Shown: in pieces, positions 7,142 through 12,975 of the stretch
How positions within the stretch are numbered: position 1 is the stretch's first letter
Layout: every line of letters starts with the position of its first letter
Source: Natronohydrobacter sp.
GTDB lineage: Bacteria; Pseudomonadota; Alphaproteobacteria; Rhodobacterales; Rhodobacteraceae
Length of the DNA stretch: 13,590 bases
Reading direction: 5' to 3'
NCBI GenBank assembly: GCA_007116445.1
Contig: SKIM01000018.1
Location: forward strand, 1 to 13,590
Translations under genes and position numbers: made by a program
Notes under the pieces: model-generated
What the model was told of the DNA's origin: nothing
Database searches by the model: none
The model's input: only the letters and a program-made list of their open reading frames with translations

Positions 7142-7166
7142 CAGCCAGCGGGAACATAGTTAGAAC
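7138..7166 (+). promoter_or_regulatory. lexA promoter
   Basis: A consensus -35 TTGACA (7138-7143) is followed after exactly 17 bases by TAGAAC (7161-7166), matching four of six -10 positions. The moeA stop TGA is inside the -35. The predicted transcription start is near 7173, giving a leader of about 39 bases before the lexA ATG. The -10 hexamer contains one half of the LexA box, so bound repressor would block RNA polymerase. Confidence 0.7.
7152..7166 (+). promoter_or_regulatory. LexA (SOS) box, alphaproteobacterial direct-repeat type
   Basis: GAAC-N7-GAAC at 7152-7155 and 7163-7166, the LexA operator known for Rhodobacter/Paracoccus-type Alphaproteobacteria (GTTC-N7-GTTC in the other orientation). 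It lies in front of lexA and overlaps the -10 of its promoter, so autoregulation is expected. A degenerate third repeat, GAAT at 7174-7177, keeps the same 11-base spacing. Confidence 0.9.
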
Positions 7167-7211
7167 ATAGTGCGAATATGTGGGAAACCGGGTGGCTGCA
7201 GGGAGCATGAT

Positions 7212-7904
7212 ATGCTGACACGCAAGCAGATTGATCTTTTGAAACTGATCCACACGCAGATGGAAGCAGAGGGCGTCGCACCGTCTTTCGATGAGATGAA
7301 AGATGCTCTCGATCTGCGGTCGAAATCAGGAATTCACAGATTGATCACCGCGCTGGAAGAACGTGGCTTCATCCGTCGTCTGCCGCATCGCGCACGCGCG
7401 ATCGAAGTGTTGAAGCTGCCTGAAGCGCTACAGGGTCAAGGCTTCGAAGCGCGGGTGATTGATGGCGGCGGACGGAACAAAACCGGTCTGCCTGCAAAAG
7501 CAATGACTGTGGAAGCGGCCTCGCTCAATTTACCGATCATGGGCAAGATCGCAGCAGGAACGCCGATTGCTGCGATCAGCGAAGTGGTGAACGACATCAC
7601 GGTTCCCAGCGCGATGCTGAGCGGTCGGGCCGGTCACTACGCGCTCGAGGTACAGGGCGACTCGATGATCGACCTTGGGATCAATAACGGCGATATCGTC
7701 GTGATCCGGGAACAGGACACAGCTGAAAATGGCGATATTGTCGTGGCGCTTGTCGAGGGACATGAAGCGACGCTGAAACGGTTTCGTCGGCAGAACGGGA
7801 TGATTGCGCTTGAAGCTGCCAATCCAGCTTATGAAACCCGATTGTTGCGCGATGACCAGGTCGAAGTGCAGGGCCGGCTTGTTGGCTTGATCCGCAGTTA
7901 TTGA
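7212..7904 (+). CDS. lexA: LexA repressor (SOS regulator, self-cleaving)
   Basis: A 230-residue repressor of DNA-damage genes that cleaves itself when RecA filaments form. The N-terminal winged helix-turn-helix (about 1-65, starting MLTRKQIDLL) is followed by a linker and an S24-type peptidase domain. The cleavage site is A115-G116 in GKIAAGTP, the nucleophile is S151 in VQGDSM, and the general base is K189 in ATLKRF; all are intact. The length suits alphaproteobacterial LexA, which has a longer linker than E. coli LexA. GGGAG at 7201-7205 supports the ATG at 7212 over an in-frame start at 7170, which would lie between the operator repeats. The operator directly upstream predicts SOS autoregulation. 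It is convergent with prfC. Confidence 0.98.
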   Translation: MLTRKQIDLLKLIHTQMEAEGVAPSFDEMKDALDLRSKSGIHRLITALEERGFIRRLPHRARAIEVLKLPEALQGQGFEARVIDGGGRNKTGLPAKAMTVEAASLNLPIMGKIAAGTPIAAISEVVNDITVPSAMLSGRAGHYALEVQGDSMIDLGINNGDIVVIREQDTAENGDIVVALVEGHEATLKRFRRQNGMIALEAANPAYETRLLRDDQVEVQGRLVGLIRSY

Positions 7905-8133
7905 TAGCACGAGAAACTCGTTGCGCTTGCGCGGCACCCATGTGGCTGGTGTTGGCGTTGGCGTTGGCGACAGTTAGGTTGAAATTTCCCGGATCAAAAG
8001 GGCAGCTGAGCTGAGTAACTGGAGCAGGTTGCGCGCATTAGCATCCGCGCCCTTTGCTCTAGCCTATTGTTGTCGCATGTTTTTATGCGCAAAACCGGTA
8101 GCCACTTTTGCGCAATATGCTTAATCTGCGACG
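7905..8133. other. Intergenic region between convergent lexA and prfC
   Basis: 229 bases with no convincing gene. It holds a weak 5-bp hairpin just after lexA (ACGAG-AAA-CTCGT at 7909-7921), three tandem copies of GTTGGC (7951-7968), and a palindromic element at about 8040-8113 listed separately. No clear rho-independent terminator with a T-run is seen for either gene. Confidence 0.6.
8040..8113 (-). repeat. Palindromic dispersed-type repeat element (alphaproteobacterial)
   Basis: The core at 8087-8113 has 8-base inverted arms, GCGCAAAA and TTTTGCGC, enclosing CCGGTAGCCAC, where two further G-C pairs can close a CTA triloop. A second small dyad (GCAT/ATGC, 8075-8088) abuts it. Read on the minus strand, the CAAAAGTGG...ACCGGTTTTGCG core followed by ACAATAGGCTAGAGC resembles, from memory, a short palindromic element scattered through many alphaproteobacterial genomes. 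The outer limits are approximate. Confidence 0.5.
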
Positions 8134-9741
8134 TCATACCATCATGTCTTTGGTTGCAGTCAACTTGACATCCGGGTAGTCGCGCGCGACGCGATCTATG
8201 TCCCATTGCAGGCGCGTCATGAAGACAGGGTCACCGTCGCTGTCTTCTGCCATGTGCTGCTTGTTCGCAGCTGTAAAGGCCTCAATCGCGGAAGTTGCGC
8301 CCTTGACCCAGCGCGCGGAGGTGAATTGGGTCGGCTCAAAGCGCACCGGCAAGCCATATTCCAATTCAATCCGGCTGGCGAGAACCTCGAATTGCAGCTG
8401 ACCAACCACGCCCACAATATAGCCCGATCCGAAAACCGGTTTGAAGACCTTGGCCGCCCCTTCCTCGGCAAACTGCATCAAGGCTTTATCCAGATGTTTT
8501 GCCTTCAGCGGATCACCTGGCCTGCAAGCCTGCAACAGCTCCGGCGCGAAGGACGGGATCCCGGTGAAACGCAGGGCTTCGCCTTCGGTCAAAGCATCCC
8601 CGATCCGCAATTGCCCATGATTCGGGATGCCGATGATATCGCCCGCCCAGGCTTCCTCGGCCAATTCGCGATCCGCGGCAAGAAAAAGGACAGGCGACGC
8701 CACAGTCATCTGCTTCTTCGAACGCACATGCGTAAGCTTCATCCCACGCTCAAAATGCCCGGATGCCAAACGCACGAAGGCCACGCGATCTCGGTGCTTC
8801 GGGTCCATATTGGCCTGAACCTTGAACACGAATCCGCTGACCTTGCTTTCCTCTGGCGCGACCTGGCGACTTTCGGCGCGCTGCATCTGTGGCTCGGGGG
8901 CATATTGCGCAATGCCCTCCATCAGTTCCTTCACCCCGAAAGAATTGATCGCAGAGCCGAACCAGATCGGCGTCATATGCCCTTCGAGCACAGATTTCGG
9001 GTCAAGCGCTGGCAACAATTCGCGCGCCATCTCGACCTCTTCGCGCAGCTTGGTCAGCAGATGCTCAGGCACATGCGAGGCCATGGCCGGATCATCAAGC
9101 CCCTGCATCACGACGCTTTCGCCGCGCTTGTTCCGGTCCGCGCGATCCATCAACTCCAACCGGTCCCGCAACAGATCATAACAGCCGAGGAAATCTGCGC
9201 CCGTGCCGATGGGCCAGCTGACGGGTGTCACGTCAATCGCAAGATTTTGTTGAATTTCGTCAATAATATCGAAGGTATCGCGGCTCTCACGGTCCATTTT
9301 GTTGCAAAATGTCAGGATCGGCAGATCGCGCAGGCGGCAGACCTCGAAGAGCTTGCGGGTCTGGCTTTCCACCCCTTTGGCCCCGTCGATCACCATGATC
9401 GCTGCATCCACAGCGGTCAGGGTGCGGTAGGTGTCTTCGGAAAAATCCGAATGGCCGGGAGTGTCGACCAGATTGAACCGGTAATTCGCATAGTCGAATG
9501 ACATGGCCGAAGCCGAAACCGAAATGCCGCGGTCCTTCTCCATCTGCATGAAATCTGACCGCGTGCGCCGCGCTTCGCCCTTGGCGCGCACTTGGCCGGC
9601 CATCTGAATCGCGCCACCGAAAAGCAGGAATTTCTCGGTCAGCGTCGTCTTGCCCGCATCAGGATGCGAGATGATGGCGAAGGTGCGCCGCCGCGCAATT
9701 TCGGGCGGCAATTCGGGGCGATTTGAGACAGGGTCCAGCAT
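8134..9741 (-). CDS. prfC: Peptide chain release factor 3
   Basis: RF3 is a translational GTPase that removes RF1/RF2 from the ribosome after peptide release. The 535-residue protein has normal length and all GTPase motifs: G1 SHPDAGKT at 25-32, G2 RGISV at 71-75, G3 DTPGH at 93-97, and G4 NKMD at 147-150. The N-terminal RRRTFAIISHPDAGKTTLTEK is typical of RF3 rather than EF-G, and the size rules out EF-G. No Shine-Dalgarno sequence is visible before the ATG at 9741. Instead a promoter-like sequence sits so close that the mRNA could be leaderless. It lies 42 bases downstream of the dksA-like gene on the same strand. A long open frame on the opposite strand (8206-9501) is a composition shadow. 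Confidence 0.97.
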   Translation of the reverse strand: MLDPVSNRPELPPEIARRRTFAIISHPDAGKTTLTEKFLLFGGAIQMAGQVRAKGEARRTRSDFMQMEKDRGISVSASAMSFDYANYRFNLVDTPGHSDFSEDTYRTLTAVDAAIMVIDGAKGVESQTRKLFEVCRLRDLPILTFCNKMDRESRDTFDIIDEIQQNLAIDVTPVSWPIGTGADFLGCYDLLRDRLELMDRADRNKRGESVVMQGLDDPAMASHVPEHLLTKLREEVEMARELLPALDPKSVLEGHMTPIWFGSAINSFGVKELMEGIAQYAPEPQMQRAESRQVAPEESKVSGFVFKVQANMDPKHRDRVAFVRLASGHFERGMKLTHVRSKKQMTVASPVLFLAADRELAEEAWAGDIIGIPNHGQLRIGDALTEGEALRFTGIPSFAPELLQACRPGDPLKAKHLDKALMQFAEEGAAKVFKPVFGSGYIVGVVGQLQFEVLASRIELEYGLPVRFEPTQFTSARWVKGATSAIEAFTAANKQHMAEDSDGDPVFMTRLQWDIDRVARDYPDVKLTATKDMMV

Positions 9742-9747
9742 AGCGCG

Positions 9748-9776
9748 CGTATAGGCAACTGCGGGGATGCACGCAA
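9748..9776 (-). promoter_or_regulatory. Candidate prfC promoter giving a leaderless mRNA
   Basis: On the minus strand TTGCGT (9776-9771), 17 bases, then TATACG (9753-9748). The -10 ends six bases before the prfC ATG, so transcription would begin at or next to the start codon. This agrees with the lack of a ribosome binding site. The -35 is only a partial match and overlaps the spacer just after the dksA-like stop. Confidence 0.4.
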
Positions 9777-9783
9777 GCGCCGC

Positions 9784-10101
9784 TCACCTGCAACAACGCT
9801 CGCAAAGTATCGTCGCAGGCAGACGCTCCAAACGTTCCACACCAATCGCGGCCCCGCAATTTGCGCAATAGCCATATTCGCCATCGACCATCCGCGCCAG
9901 CGCGGCATCGATCTGACGCAAATGCTGTTCGGAAGCCTGTTCGACCGCGATCCGCGCCTGATCGAGCACGCGGTCGATCAGCTTCGCGTCGGCGGCCGAA
10001 ACTATGTCCGCCTGAAAATCGCCCTCCATCTGACGCAAGCGTCCCAGCACATCATTCAGCCGGGCATCAAAAGGGGCATTCGGGTCTATCGTGTCGCGCA
10101 T
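9784..10101 (-). CDS. TraR/DksA family zinc-finger protein
   Basis: A 105-residue protein: a helical N-terminal part (about 12-72) followed by a C4 zinc finger with C79, C82, C100 and C103 (CANC...LCERC). The sequence DGEYGYCANCGAAI is the hallmark of the family. DksA-type proteins enter the secondary channel of RNA polymerase and tune transcription, often with ppGpp. This one is shorter than canonical DksA (about 150) and longer than TraR (about 73), so it is a DksA-like paralogue rather than DksA itself. A good ribosome binding site (GGGAGGAGAG, 10106-10115) precedes the ATG. An FNR-type box is centred about 62 bases upstream of the start. prfC follows after 42 bases on the same strand. Confidence 0.88.
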   Translation of the reverse strand: MRDTIDPNAPFDARLNDVLGRLRQMEGDFQADIVSAADAKLIDRVLDQARIAVEQASEQHLRQIDAALARMVDGEYGYCANCGAAIGVERLERLPATILCERCCR

Positions 10102-10156
10102 TGTCTCTCCTCCCGCATCGAAGGTCCAGACTGCGGCAAGCTCACTTCCTCTGACA

Positions 10157-10170
10157 TTGATCTATGTCAA
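10157..10170. promoter_or_regulatory. FNR/FixK-type binding site
   Basis: TTGATCTATGTCAA fits the FNR/FnrL/FixK/Dnr consensus TTGAT-N4-(A/G)TCAA without mismatch. It lies in the 162-base region between the divergent dksA-like gene and hisF. Its centre is about 62 bases from the dksA-like ATG and about 100 from the hisF ATG, which favours the dksA-like gene (and prfC behind it) as target. No clear -10 is seen at the spacing expected for class II activation. Confidence 0.65.
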
Positions 10171-10182
10171 ATACATCTTTGT

Positions 10183-10199
10183 GGTGACCTTCGGTCACC
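10183..10199. repeat. Perfect 7-bp inverted repeat upstream of hisF
   Basis: GGTGACCTTCGGTCACC has 7-base arms around TTC, extendable by two G-U wobbles in RNA. It lies between the FNR-type box and hisF. No T-run follows on either strand, so it is not a standard terminator. It may be an operator or a 5' leader hairpin. Confidence 0.55.
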
Positions 10200-10263
10200 G
10201 TGGAATTCAAGCCTGCGAGAAATGCCTCTTTTCACGGGATGACCGCCGCGCTATCACGGCGCC

Positions 10264-11025
10264 ATGCTGAAGACCCGCATCATTCCCTGCCTCGATGTCG
10301 CTGATGGCCGTGTGGTCAAGGGCGTGAATTTCGTTGATCTGATCGATGCAGGCGACCCTGTGGAAGCTGCGAAAGCCTATGACGCCGCGGGCGCAGATGA
10401 GTTGTGTTTCCTCGATATCCACGCCACGCATGAAAATCGCGGCACAATGTTCGGTCTGGTCACGCGCACGGCGGAGAATTGCTTCATGCCGCTGACCGTG
10501 GGCGGCGGCGTGCGCACGGTCGAAGATGTCCGGGCGCTTTTGCTCGCGGGCGCGGATAAGGTGTCGTTCAATTCGGCAGCCGTAGCCGACCCGGATGTGG
10601 TCGCGCGGGCGGCGGATCGTTTCGGCAGCCAGTGCATCGTTGTGGCGATTGACGCGAAGACTGTCAGCCCCGGCAAATGGGAGATTTTCACCCATGGCGG
10701 TCGCAAGCCCACGGGCATCGACGCAGTGGAATTCGCGCGCACCGTCGCGGACAAGGGCGCAGGCGAGATCCTGCTGACCTCGATGGATCGTGACGGCACG
10801 CGGGCGGGGTTCAACCTGCCGCTCACGCGCGCGATTGTCGATGCGGTGGGTGTTCCGGTGATCGCTTCGGGCGGCGTCGGCACGCTCGATCATCTGGTCG
10901 AAGGTGTGACGGTCGCGGGCGCCTCGGCAGTGCTAGCCGCGTCGATCTTCCATTTCGGCGAATACACTATTGGCGAGGCCAAGGCGCATATGGCCGCAGC
11001 CGGCGTCCCGGTGCGACTGTCATGA
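10264..11025 (+). CDS. hisF: Imidazole glycerol phosphate synthase, cyclase subunit
   Basis: HisF, a TIM-barrel enzyme of 253 residues, works with the glutaminase HisH to turn PRFAR and ammonia into imidazole glycerol phosphate and AICAR in histidine synthesis. The catalytic aspartates are D11 (IIPCLDV) and D130 (VVAIDAK). The phosphate-binding glycines are in TVGGGVRT and IASGGVGT. It starts at the ATG at 10264, which has only a weak ribosome binding site. It overlaps hisE by 4 bases (ATGA). HisH and HisA are not encoded in this window, and the gene upstream is divergent, so hisFE is separated from any other his genes on that side. Confidence 0.97.
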   Translation: MLKTRIIPCLDVADGRVVKGVNFVDLIDAGDPVEAAKAYDAAGADELCFLDIHATHENRGTMFGLVTRTAENCFMPLTVGGGVRTVEDVRALLLAGADKVSFNSAAVADPDVVARAADRFGSQCIVVAIDAKTVSPGKWEIFTHGGRKPTGIDAVEFARTVADKGAGEILLTSMDRDGTRAGFNLPLTRAIVDAVGVPVIASGGVGTLDHLVEGVTVAGASAVLAASIFHFGEYTIGEAKAHMAAAGVPVRLS

Positions 11026-11336
11026 GCGCGCTGGAGCGGCTGGCCGCAACCATCGCCGCGCGCCAGGGCGCGGACCCGGACTCCAGCTGGACTGCGAAGC
11101 TGCTGGCCAAGGGGCCGGAGAAATGTGCCGAGAAGTTTGGCGAAGAAGCGATCGAGGCGGTCATCGAAGCCGTCAAGGGCGATGCGGGGCGGCTGACCTC
11201 GGAAGCGGCGGATGTGATTTACCACCTGCTGGTCATGTGTGCCGCGCGCGGCGTGACACTGGCCGAGATCGAGGCGGAACTCGCGCGCCGCGAAGGCACC
11301 TCTGGCGTTGCCGAGAAAGCCGCGCGCAAGGGCTGA
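11022..11336 (+). CDS. hisE: Phosphoribosyl-ATP pyrophosphatase
   Basis: HisE hydrolyses phosphoribosyl-ATP to phosphoribosyl-AMP, step two of histidine synthesis. The 104-residue all-helical protein has the MazG-like motifs SWTAKLL at 22-28, KFGEEAIEAVIEA at about 38-50, and EAADVIYHLLV. It is a free-standing HisE, not fused to HisI. The start overlaps the hisF stop (ATGA), so the two are translationally coupled. The next gene begins 64 bases later. Confidence 0.96.
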   Translation: MSALERLAATIAARQGADPDSSWTAKLLAKGPEKCAEKFGEEAIEAVIEAVKGDAGRLTSEAADVIYHLLVMCAARGVTLAEIEAELARREGTSGVAEKAARKG

Positions 11337-11400
11337 GCGACCTTGCCCCGCATCGCGCGCGGGTATATCCGACACAAGTTAAACAAACCGAAGGCGCGTG

Positions 11401-12309
11401 ATGAACGAGTGGCTCCTTTCGCTGGTCGGCACCCCGGAAGGGGCGCGACTGGCCACGCTTCTGGCGCTGACAGCAGCCCTTGCGCATGCTGTGTTCGGCG
11501 CGTTGCAAAAGGGCGCGCATGACCCGTGGCTTTCGCGCGGCTCGATCGATCTGGCGCTGGTGGTCATGTCCGCGCCGGTCGCGATCTTCTGGTTCGGCTT
11601 GCCGCCCGTGCATATGTGGCCTGTGCTCGCAGGTGTCGTGGTGATCCATTTCGCCTATAAACTCGCGATGGCGCTTGCCTATGAAAAGGCCGCTTTTACA
11701 GTTGTTTACCCGGTCGTGCGCGGCACTGGCCCGCTGATCACCGTCATCGCCGCGATGCTGTTTTTCGGCGAGCATTACACCGCGCTGCAATGGCTGGGCG
11801 TCGCCTGTCTGTCCGGGGGCATCCTGCTTCTGGCCTTGCGCAACCTGTCGGAAGAACAGATCGACCTGCGCGCGTTGAAAATCGGGCTGGTCTGGGCGCT
11901 GGTGGGCGGTGTCATGGTCGCGGTCTATACCACCTATGACGCTTGGGCGATCCGCATCTCGGGCGAGCCGCTGGCCTTTCTGGCCTGGTTTTTCTTCCTT
12001 TCTTCAGTGGATTTCATGATCCTGGGGCTGTTGCGCTATCGCAATATGGCGCAGCGCCCGGCCCCGCTGCCATTGCTGATGCGCGGGGTTGCGGGCGGAT
12101 TGATCGCCTATGTCAGCTTTGGCGCGGTGATGATCGCCACGCTGATCGGCAAGGTCGGCGAAGCGGCGGTGCTGCGCGAAACCTCGACAGTTTTTGCGGC
12201 CCTGATCGGCTGGTTCATCCTGAAAGAGCGCGTCGGACCGCGCAAACTGGCGCTGATGTGCCTGATTGCTGCCGGGGCCGTGATCATGGAGCTGGGCCGC
12301 GCCTCATAG
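11401..12309 (+). CDS. EamA/DMT superfamily permease
   Basis: A 302-residue inner-membrane protein with about ten hydrophobic segments in two similar halves (about 15-148 and about 160-300), the layout of the drug/metabolite transporter (EamA) family. The first half ends in the conserved pattern YPVVRGTGPLITVIAAMLFFGE, and the second has RETSTVFAALIGWFILKE in the matching place. Substrate and direction are unknown. The ATG at 11401 has AAGG at 11391-11394 at suitable spacing; an in-frame GTG at 11398 is too close to it. A weak promoter-like pair (TTGCCC 11343, TATATC 11364, spacing only 15) lies upstream, so it may also be read through from hisFE. Its stop overlaps the convergent CoA-binding gene. 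Confidence 0.87.
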   Translation: MNEWLLSLVGTPEGARLATLLALTAALAHAVFGALQKGAHDPWLSRGSIDLALVVMSAPVAIFWFGLPPVHMWPVLAGVVVIHFAYKLAMALAYEKAAFTVVYPVVRGTGPLITVIAAMLFFGEHYTALQWLGVACLSGGILLLALRNLSEEQIDLRALKIGLVWALVGGVMVAVYTTYDAWAIRISGEPLAFLAWFFFLSSVDFMILGLLRYRNMAQRPAPLPLLMRGVAGGLIAYVSFGAVMIATLIGKVGEAAVLRETSTVFAALIGWFILKERVGPRKLALMCLIAAGAVIMELGRAS

Positions 12310-12774
12310 CCGTGAGGACAGGATGCCTGTATTGATCCCGCCCATGCGCAACTCGCCGAAAAGACGCTGATATTCCATCTTCGGGCACAGGTTCTCGACC
12401 ACATCCACGCCTTGCGCGCGGGCTTTCGCCGCGGCCCCCGCATGGCTGACACCGATCTGCATCCAGACAGTGCGCAACCCCGGCAGATGGGCCAGCGCCT
12501 CATCGACCAGTGGCGGCACATGTTCGGAGCGGCGGAAGATGTCGATCATATCCACATCCGTCGGGCAATCGGCAAGCGTCGCGCGCACAGTCTCGCCCAG
12601 CAATGTTTCGCCCGCATGGCCGGGATTGACCGGGATGATCCGGTAGCCCTTGAGCGACAGGTAACGCGCGACATAGAAGCTGGGCCGGACCGTGTTCATC
12701 GACACACCGACCACAGCGATCACCTTGCTGCGCTTCAGTATGTCTTTGAGCATGGCGTCTGAGGGGCGTGTCAT
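12304..12774 (-). CDS. CoA-binding domain protein (YccU type)
   Basis: A 156-residue cytoplasmic Rossmann-fold protein of the small CoA_binding_2/YccU family. The nucleotide-binding start is VIAVVGVSMN at 18-27, followed by the family's RPSFYVARYLSLKGYRIIPVNP (30-51), and the conserved ENLCPKMEY at 127-135 includes C130. Its biological role is not known to me. The ATG at 12774 was chosen because family members begin close to this point; the frame is open to 12810, and no strong ribosome binding site marks either. The last six bases overlap the end of the EamA gene (convergent stops). It lies downstream of the pheT terminator, so it is probably transcribed separately from pheT. Confidence 0.88.
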   Translation of the reverse strand: MTRPSDAMLKDILKRSKVIAVVGVSMNTVRPSFYVARYLSLKGYRIIPVNPGHAGETLLGETVRATLADCPTDVDMIDIFRRSEHVPPLVDEALAHLPGLRTVWMQIGVSHAGAAAKARAQGVDVVENLCPKMEYQRLFGELRMGGINTGILSSRL

Positions 12775-12814
12775 GGCGCGCAGAATGGCGCGCCCGGCAA
12801 CAAGCCGCAAGATG

Positions 12815-12842
12815 AAAAAACGCCCGGCACGAGGGCCGGGCG
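12815..12842 (-). terminator. Rho-independent terminator behind pheT
   Basis: On the minus strand CGCCCGGC, a 6-base loop and GCCGGGCG form an 8-bp perfect GC stem (12842-12821), followed directly by TTTTTTC (12820-12814). This is a textbook intrinsic terminator for leftward transcription. It lies 133 bases past the pheT stop and just ahead of the CoA-binding gene. Confidence 0.88.
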
Positions 12843-12870
12843 TAAAGGTGCGGAACGAGGGACAGTAACA

Positions 12871-12899
12871 TAAAAGACGCGGAGTTCCGGTCCTGCGTC
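12871..12899 (-). terminator. Weaker upstream terminator-like hairpin
   Basis: On the minus strand GACGC-A-GGA, loop CCGGAAC, TCC-GCGTC forms an 8-bp stem with one bulged base, followed by TTTTA. It is a possible first stop for pheT transcription, ahead of the stronger terminator. Confidence 0.45.
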
Positions 12900-12940
12900 A
12901 CTGCTTCATCTGGGGTCACGATCCGCAATGTCCAGTGACA

Positions 12941-12967
12941 ATCGCGCAACTGTGAGGGTTGCGCGAT
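12941..12967. repeat. 10-bp inverted repeat immediately 3' of pheT
   Basis: ATCGCGCAAC and GTTGCGCGAT are perfect 10-base arms around a 7-base loop, starting nine bases after the pheT stop. No T-run follows, so it more likely acts as a 3' stabilising or processing hairpin than as a terminator. Confidence 0.6.
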
Positions 12968-12975
12968 CCGTGATC

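Noticed and set aside
7951..7968. Triple GTTGGC as a repeat array or iteron
   Set aside because: Only three copies, no spacing pattern and no replication gene nearby.
7940..8014. A 24-codon frame (MWLVLALALATVRLKFPG...) after lexA that looks like a small hydrophobic SOS-type peptide
   Set aside because: No ribosome binding site, no LexA box of its own, and the Leu-Ala run comes from the GTTGGC tandem repeat.
8206..9501. A 431-residue open frame on the plus strand inside prfC
   Set aside because: Antisense shadow of an intact RF3 gene; composition rich in His/Arg/Gln with no family resemblance.
10207..10893. A 228-residue minus-strand open frame opposite hisF
   Set aside because: hisF is complete with both catalytic aspartates; the antisense frame has no supported start or domain.
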